A stretch of DNA of 64,000 nt from Costus lasius (Eukaryota; Streptophyta; Magnoliopsida; Zingiberales; Costaceae): positions 22,131,501-22,195,500 of the forward strand of contig CM050454.1 in assembly GCA_027563935.2 (NCBI GenBank), in the 5' to 3' direction. The notes beneath the pieces are model-generated. The model worked only from the letters and a program-made list of their open reading frames with translations. It ran no database searches and was not told the DNA's origin. A program made the position numbers and the translations under genes. Positions 58,364 through 64,000 of this stretch are shown here, piece after piece; position 1 is the stretch's first letter; each line of letters begins with the position of its first letter.

Positions 58364-58841
58364 CTAAGGTCATTGCTTAATTGAATATGCACGTATATAT
58401 CCACCCAAGCACCTTTTTTTTAGAAGGTAATTTCACTTGGAATAAAAAAGAACATTACTCAAGGCCTTGCTTAGATCGTTGACATGCTTTTAATTTGATC
58501 TGAAATATATGAGTTTTTAATAAAATTTGAAGATGGGCCAACTGCAATGCTCATATTAATTTCAAATTCTAGTAGTGATGTTCTATAATCTATTTCTTGC
58601 TCGGCTTTCAAGGATATTATACAAGTGCCAACTACAGTCGAGTTGTAAATTGAATATGAGTCTAAACTAATTGTTATACAAATCGAAGATGCACTGGAAC
58701 AAATTGGGTTAGAATCACAGTTCAATGCACAAATTGTTATACAAGATGACTGTAATGTATAATTTATGGAAATACAATAATAAAATAGAGAATTTGGTGA
58801 ACTGAATGATTACCAAAGCGGATAGGTCGTTAGAACAATGA

Positions 58842-59013
58842 GAGGCGATGAAGATCGTTGGAGCCAAGTGTGATGATAGTCAAAAACGACACGAGGCGAT
58901 GATTGAGCTTCAAAATAGGAACGACGAGAGGCAATGAAGATCCTTGGAGCCAAGCGGGATGATGTCAGGAATGACAAGAGGTGATGATCAAGCTTCAAAC
59001 AAGAACGACCGGA
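58842..59013. repeat. Tandem duplication, unit about 86 bp
   Basis: Two copies start GAGGCGATGAAGATCGTTGG (58842) and GAGGCAATGAAGATCCTTGG (58928). They differ at several sites. Confidence 0.7.
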
Positions 59014-59292
59014 GGCGACTTCAAAAAAAATCAAAGCGAGGTGATTTATTGTGAACGAATGGAAAGGGCATAAGTAGAGTGAGGTCATTACGTGTAGCTC
59101 AAAAGTTGCGGCGGTGGTGGTAGCAACGGCGGCGGTGGCAATGATTCTCGCTGGGGTAGATGGATAGCAGAGGATCACGAGCGAGCAGAGAGCATAGAGG
59201 AGAGGTAAAGGTAAAGCTCCTGTTTGGAAAAAGGTAAAGGTAGACGTAAGGCTTTTTTTTTTTTTTTTTCTTTTAACTATTGCTTGGGGTTC

Positions 59293-59446
59293 GCAAGGAA
59301 AAAATTTCCTATGCAGTACCGCTCCCCCGGAATTCTTGTGCTCAAGATTGAGTATGATGAGCACCACTCTAAAGGCAACATGGAGGGTGAGATGTGGGGT
59401 TGCATAAGAATTCCTAGGCAGCAGTGCTGCACAGGAAATTTTTTCG
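59293..59446. mobile_element. MITE-like hairpin element, about 155 bp
   Basis: The arms at about 59296-59340 and 59402-59446 are inverted copies of each other (AAAAAATTTCCTATGCAG against CTGCACAGGAAATTTTTTC, then GGAATTCTTGTG against CATAAGAATTCC). The loop is about 60 bp. I could not find a clear target duplication, so the superfamily is open. Confidence 0.5.
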
Positions 59447-59845
59447 TTCAGCAGTGTAGGGGTCTTGACTAGTAGCATTCAACGTGTTGTTGCTAGTCAA
59501 CACAGCAAAGTTCTTCAACAGCTCTTTTGGCAGGCATTTGAGAAAATTTTCTAAGTAGGATCCCTACATAGAGATCTTCGGCAGGGCCTAATGATTTGCA
59601 TAGCATGAAGCTTAAAACACCCATTTAGGTGAGCGCTTTTTCTATATAGGGACCTACCCAGGAATTCCTATGTAAGGGGCTTCGTTTTTATAGCAAATAT
59701 ATTTTTTTAAAAAAAAATTATATATTCTTAATCTACATACTCTAATCTATCCAATAGTACCAATATTATCATGAAAAAAATTACGCACGATAAAAAATTA
59801 TGCAAAACATTATCATAGGAAAAATTACCTAAACTATGTATAATT

Positions 59846-61747
59846 TTTCTTAATTATGCCATTTTATTGATATTTTTGTGTCATATTCATAGACTTTGCT
59901 AATTTTTAATGTCTTTTTATCAATATTTGCAGAATCTACACTCTTTTCTATTTTTAATAATTTTCAGGCAAAAAGGCATGTTTTTCAGTCGATTTCGAGC
60001 AATCCAAGTGCATAATTGAATTCATGACATCAAAAGGAGATCACACATCAAATTTCAGAAGATTTGGAGCTTTATAGCAAATTACGGCAACCCCAACATG
60101 ATCTTTACGGTACCGTAATTTGGAGTTTTTCCGGGCAGAGAATTTCATTTGATTACGGCAATACCGTAAACATAGTTACGGTGCCGTATTTTGGAGCATT
60201 TTTTATCAGAGAATCGATGGAGTTTACGGTACTACCGTAAGGAACTTTACAGTACTACCGTAAGGAACTTTACGGTACCGTAATTCGGGTTGATTTTCCA
60301 CCCGAAAGATTGTTGACATTATGGCACTGCCGTAAAGAACATTACCATACCGTAATTCCAGAAGATTTCAACGCGAGAACTCACTGTCTAGATTACGGCA
60401 CTGCCGTAAAGCTGATTACGGCCGTAATTACGAAGCTGCTCACGACTTTCCCGGTCAACTCCGAAGCCCGATTCTTGCGGAGATGATTGCGAACGATCTA
60501 GACCATTAAATACATTGCTATAAGAAGCAAACGGGAAGCTTTCACCGGGACGAAGAAAAAGAGACCAAATTTTCATCCACAACAGAAAGAGAAATCGCCT
60601 CACACGCCGCCGCCCTAGGTTTCTCCGCCGGGAAGCGTACAGTGCATCTCCGGCCGTGAAATTTGAGTGGAAGCTACGCATAGAGGAGGAGAAGGTGCAT
60701 CTGAAGTTTCAACATGATTAGAGATCAGACGGAGGAGAAATAACCAGAAAATCGAACGCCGCCGCTGTCGCTCTAGATTACGGCCGTAAACTTTTTTACG
60801 GCTGTACCGTAATTTCTCTTTCTTCTTCCTTTCGATTTTCTTCAACATGGATTATTGTAATCTTCCCTCTATGCTAGCTTAAACTTATTTTGGGACATGG
60901 GGGAGTAATTCACTTAATTTCTAATGACTAGAAGACTATATTTCATTATTTCGTTACGTTTAATCTTAGCATGATGATTTTACTTATGTGATGATCGTTC
61001 TTAGACTCTCCATAGATCTATATTATTATTCATGTTTTAGCATTTTCTCCATTGACTGAAAAGTAATTGCTTGAGAATTTGGAACCCCTAGAATTGCATG
61101 TTAGGAACCCTTTTTGGTTAGTTCTTATCTGTTTGGTTCTAGTAACCTAATTGTCATGATAATAATATAAATCTAGGATTGAGTCTAAGTTTTCAAACGT
61201 GGAGATCTTGTGCGAAAGCAAAGATCGGAATGTTGGAGAACCATGAGTATAACTAGTGTCGAGACTCGGATGCACGAAAGTGATCCTTGAGATTCCACTA
61301 GAGATTATCGACCTAGAACTCGGATGCACGAAAGTGATCCTTGAGTTCTTAGTTTGATGATTTACTTGTCTTCAGTGTTGGGACGACTCTTGCATGAAAG
61401 CGAAGATTTATCCCTGCATGGTTGTCTGAATGAAAGTGAGACAATTCTTTTATTAAAGTAAATTACATCTTCATCATGTTGAAATTAAACTGACGAAATC
61501 TTTATTCATGTCTAGTCACAAAAATTAAAGTGAACGAAACCCTAGTCCCAGCTTCTCTCTCTCTGATAATTCCGTTTTAGTGCTTTAGTCCTCGATTGCT
61601 AGTTTACGCTCTTTCGATTGCCTAGATAGTGAAAAATCAATTATTCCGTAATCAACAATATAGGTCTCTGTGGGATCGATATTTTCTTTATTACTTCGTA
61701 TATCCGTGCACTTGCGGACACTACGAGTTTAGGGATAACAAGTTTCT
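59846..61747 (+). repeat. G1-family LTR, third copy (element G3), 5' end trimmed
   Basis: It matches the G1 LTR from about 35 bases after its start to the phrase GGATAACAAGTTTCTGGA, where the copy at 20006-20023 has GGGACAACAAGTTTTTGG. It includes the TACGG/CCGTA array (60084-60425) and the five hairpins (61196-61234, 61265-61291, 61316-61348, 61380-61414, 61421-61445). Some pairs change together compared with G1. Confidence 0.8.
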
Positions 61748-63314
61748 GGATAAGTAAACCATCCAGAAACTCAAGGATCACTTTCGTGCATCCGAATTCT
61801 AAGTTGATCATCACAAGTGGAGCCTCAAGGATCACTTTCGTGGATCCGAGTCTCAACACAGGTTCTACCTAGGGTTCTCCAACGTTCCGATCCTCACTTT
61901 CATGCAAGATCTCTACGTTTGACACAATAACTCAATCCTAGATTAATATTATTAAACATGGCAATTAATCTACTAGAACAGATCAAGTTGGATCTAACCT
62001 AAGGAAGGGATCCTAACATGCAATTCTAGGGTTCCAAGTTCTCAAGCAAATCACCTTTCAGTCTCATTGCGAAAACTCTAAAAGATGGATAATAACATAG
62101 ATCTATGGAAAGTTAAAGGCAATTCATCACAAAAGTAGAATTATCACAACGAAGAGTATCATGACGAAAAAGAAGAATTATCTAATCATTAAAAATCAAG
62201 GGGATTACATCCCATGTCCCAAAATATATCTAAGCTTGTATGGAGAAGAAAATACAATAATCCATAATTTCAGAAGATCAAAAATCAACTAGAAAAGAGA
62301 TTTTAGAAAATACAGCATGGCTGTGAAATATTTCACAACCGTATTTTGCAAGCAGAACTCGATGAACAGTGCTGTCACCACCGATTTCATCGATTCCTCC
62401 TCCGCTTGAACTCCTTTTCCTCTGAAACTTCTGGGATGTTGTCTTCTCCTCCAGGCAAAGCTTTTGCGTGAAAATCACGGCCGGATATGGTCTTCACGCC
62501 TCTCGGCGCGAGGCCAAACCCTAGCCACCTCTTTGATGATTTCTCCTTCGATACTGGATAAAAAAATTCCTCTTTTTGGTGCGTGTGTCTTCTCCTCTTA
62601 AAGACGAAGTGGCAGCAACTTTCGGATTCCAATTTGGAGCTCTGGATCAAAAGTTATGGCCCGAACAAGTTTCAGCCGCGGAAAACTCACGATTTTGACT
62701 GGAAATTACAGCCGTGTAATAATTTACGGCAGTGCCGTATTTTCATTCTGTGCACCGAAAGTCAAAATTACGGCCCGTAAAATATTTCTCAATGGTGCCG
62801 TAAAATCGGACAAGTTCTCTGGTCTGGATCGCCTTGAAATACGGTACCGTAGAATCGTTTACGGCCGTGCCGTAAAATCAGCAAAGGTTTCTTTTCTGAA
62901 AGCGCTGAAAAATACGGCAGTGTAATTCTTTACGGCGGTGCCGTAAAATCACAAAAACTTTCTGTTCAGAAAATCCTCCAAATTACGGCAGTGTTCTGAT
63001 TTTACGGTACGGTCTGAAATTACGGTACCATAAAATGGATTACGGCACTACCGTATTTTGCTGAGTTGCTCCATTTTACGTGAAATTTCTTGGGTGACCT
63101 CCTCTTGATGATGGTAACTCTTTTATTTGTTTGATTTTGCTTGAAAATGCCTTGAAATGATGCTTTTTTACCTGAAAACCATGAAAAACCAAAATAGAAG
63201 TAGACTTTGCAATATTTGATGAATTCAGCATAAAAATAAGCAAAAAGATCCTCAATTTAGGATGAAAAGATACATAGAATGATACAAAATATACTATATA
63301 TTTTGGTGTCATCA
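61748..63314 (-). repeat. G1-family LTR, inverted fourth copy, 3' end missing
   Basis: On the minus strand it starts TGATGACACCAAAAT at 63314. It reads through the TACGG motifs (63060-62711) and the first three hairpins (61920-61764), then stops near 61748, so its last 400 bp or so are absent. It is more diverged than the other three copies. It replaces the whole coding region of G3. Confidence 0.8.
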
Positions 63315-63943
63315 CTTGGCACTATGCGAAAGTACAGTGGTACCGAAGGACATGGGTTGAAGTCTAAAAAAGAAAAAAAAAATATAGAGAGGAATCTATT
63401 CACATTAGCTCCGCTGTCTTTGGTAAAAATTTTCAGTACTGAAAAGACATGAGTTCTATTGCATTGACTATGTGGTCAGTGTACTCTAACTTCGTCACCA
63501 GAAAAAATGTGGTAATCAAATTAGAGAATGTGAATAATGCAAAAAGAATAAAAAGTATGTATCTATGTGGGTACATGCCTTCCGAAAAAGAAAAGAAAAA
63601 AAAAGGGAGAAAAAAAATTGGAGTGGAAAAAGATTTTGGATACCCTATTCCTGTAAACAAAAGTATGATAAATTTAAACAAAAAATTGGATGAAGTCATG
63701 AGATTGAGATTCTGTAATTTATACAAGTTGCAAAGTTTTCTTTGACTAAGTTGTGGATCTTGAGAATTGGATTTAGAAGATGATATATCTATTTAAAATT
63801 TTATAATGCAATTAATGAGAATTTTTCATTAGTGATTGTATGTTAGAAATTTATTTGCCATGAGAAAGTCTATGCCTATGACCAATTTTTGAATTTTCTT
63901 GGTTTTTTGCTTGAGGACAAGCAAAGTTTGAGCCTTATGTGTT
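63315..63943 (+). other. 3' untranslated region of G3
   Basis: It matches G1 17487-18070 closely, for example ATGTGGTCAGTGTACTCTAA. The conserved hairpin is at 63315-63346, where CACT..AGTG and UGC/GUA pair around GAAA. It ends TTGAGGACAAGCAAAGTTTG before the next LTR. No gene is present. Confidence 0.8.
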
Positions 63944-64000
63944 TGATGACACCGAAATTTATCGTAATTTCTATGTCATTTTATTGATATTTTTGTGTCA
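63944..64000 (+). repeat. Start of the G3 3' LTR (cut by the window edge)
   Basis: It starts TGATGACACCGAAATTTAT, identical to the first bases of the LTR at 18071, and continues off the window. Confidence 0.82.

Larger units (their letters stand above)
58369..59845. other. Unassigned AT-rich stretch with small repeats
   Basis: I see no gene. The 222-codon frame on the minus strand at 58810-59478 crosses a tandem duplication, an (AAC/GGC)-rich patch, a long T run (59254-59270) and a hairpin element, and I take it as chance. It also holds a second weak inverted repeat at about 59560-59580 and 59640-59665 (TCCCTACATAGA against CTATATAGGGA). Confidence 0.55.

Noticed and set aside
58810..59478. 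222-codon open frame on the minus strand
   Set aside because: It spans a tandem duplication, a long T run and a hairpin element, and shows no domain.
1..64000. Host genes, tRNA or rRNA genes, defence or biosynthetic clusters
   Set aside because: Every long coding stretch with clear motifs belongs to gag or pol of LTR elements; nothing else stood up.

Overview
The window is intergenic plant DNA built almost entirely of LTR retrotransposons. I found no convincing host gene, rRNA or tRNA gene, or CRISPR array. The Ty1/copia, Athila-like Ty3/gypsy and Tekay-like chromovirus elements, the initiator-Met and tRNA-Asp type primer sites, and the depth of nesting fit a repeat-rich angiosperm genome. 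The species cannot be told from the sequence.

Layout, left to right. (1) 1-4872 is the 5' part of a minus-strand copia element (Cop1), running off the left edge. (2) 4873-7626 is a minus-strand Athila-like fragment with gag and protease but most of pol deleted. (3) 7627-10018 is a probable Tekay-like 5' LTR followed by the start of its gag. (4) 10019-20136 is a nearly full-length plus-strand Athila-like element (G1) with gag, protease, reverse transcriptase, RNase H and integrase, all broken by stop codons. (5) 20137-26483 is a second plus-strand gypsy element (G2) that keeps gag and protease but has no RT or integrase. It carries a 1.3 kb unclassified insertion and a different LTR family.

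(6) 26484-52223 is a four-level nest. Copia element B was split at 28202 by the 20.4 kb copia element A (28202-48562, target duplication GTTGG, twin 1631 bp LTRs). A's leader was split by element C (34142-45483, target duplication AAGCT). Each LTR of C then received a solo LTR of the A/Cop1 family (35614-37306, duplication ACTAC; 42016-43725, duplication TTAGG). The coordinates agree with one another: once the solo LTRs are removed, the two C LTRs differ by 349 bp, which is the size of one deletion between CCAAG repeats. (7) 52224-53156 is GC-rich unassigned DNA. (8) 53157-58363 is a complete non-autonomous LTR element (D, target duplication CTAAG). (9) 58369-59845 is unassigned and holds a MITE-like hairpin. 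(10) 59846-64000 holds further G1-family LTRs, including a head-on inverted pair, and a 3' UTR.

The most interesting signal is not a gene. In the G1-family LTR, five consecutive stem-loops with GAAA-type tetraloops lie within about 250 bp. Each has one unpaired base exactly three pairs below the loop. Stem sequences differ between hairpins, and several pairs change together between LTR copies, which suggests a selected RNA structure, possibly a packaging, dimerisation or translation signal. Related hairpins occur in the G2 LTR, in the 3' UTRs of G1, G2 and G3, and just after the coding region. The elements probably depend on partners: several copies lack RT and integrase, or have decayed pol despite near-identical LTRs, so they were probably moved by proteins from intact relatives elsewhere.
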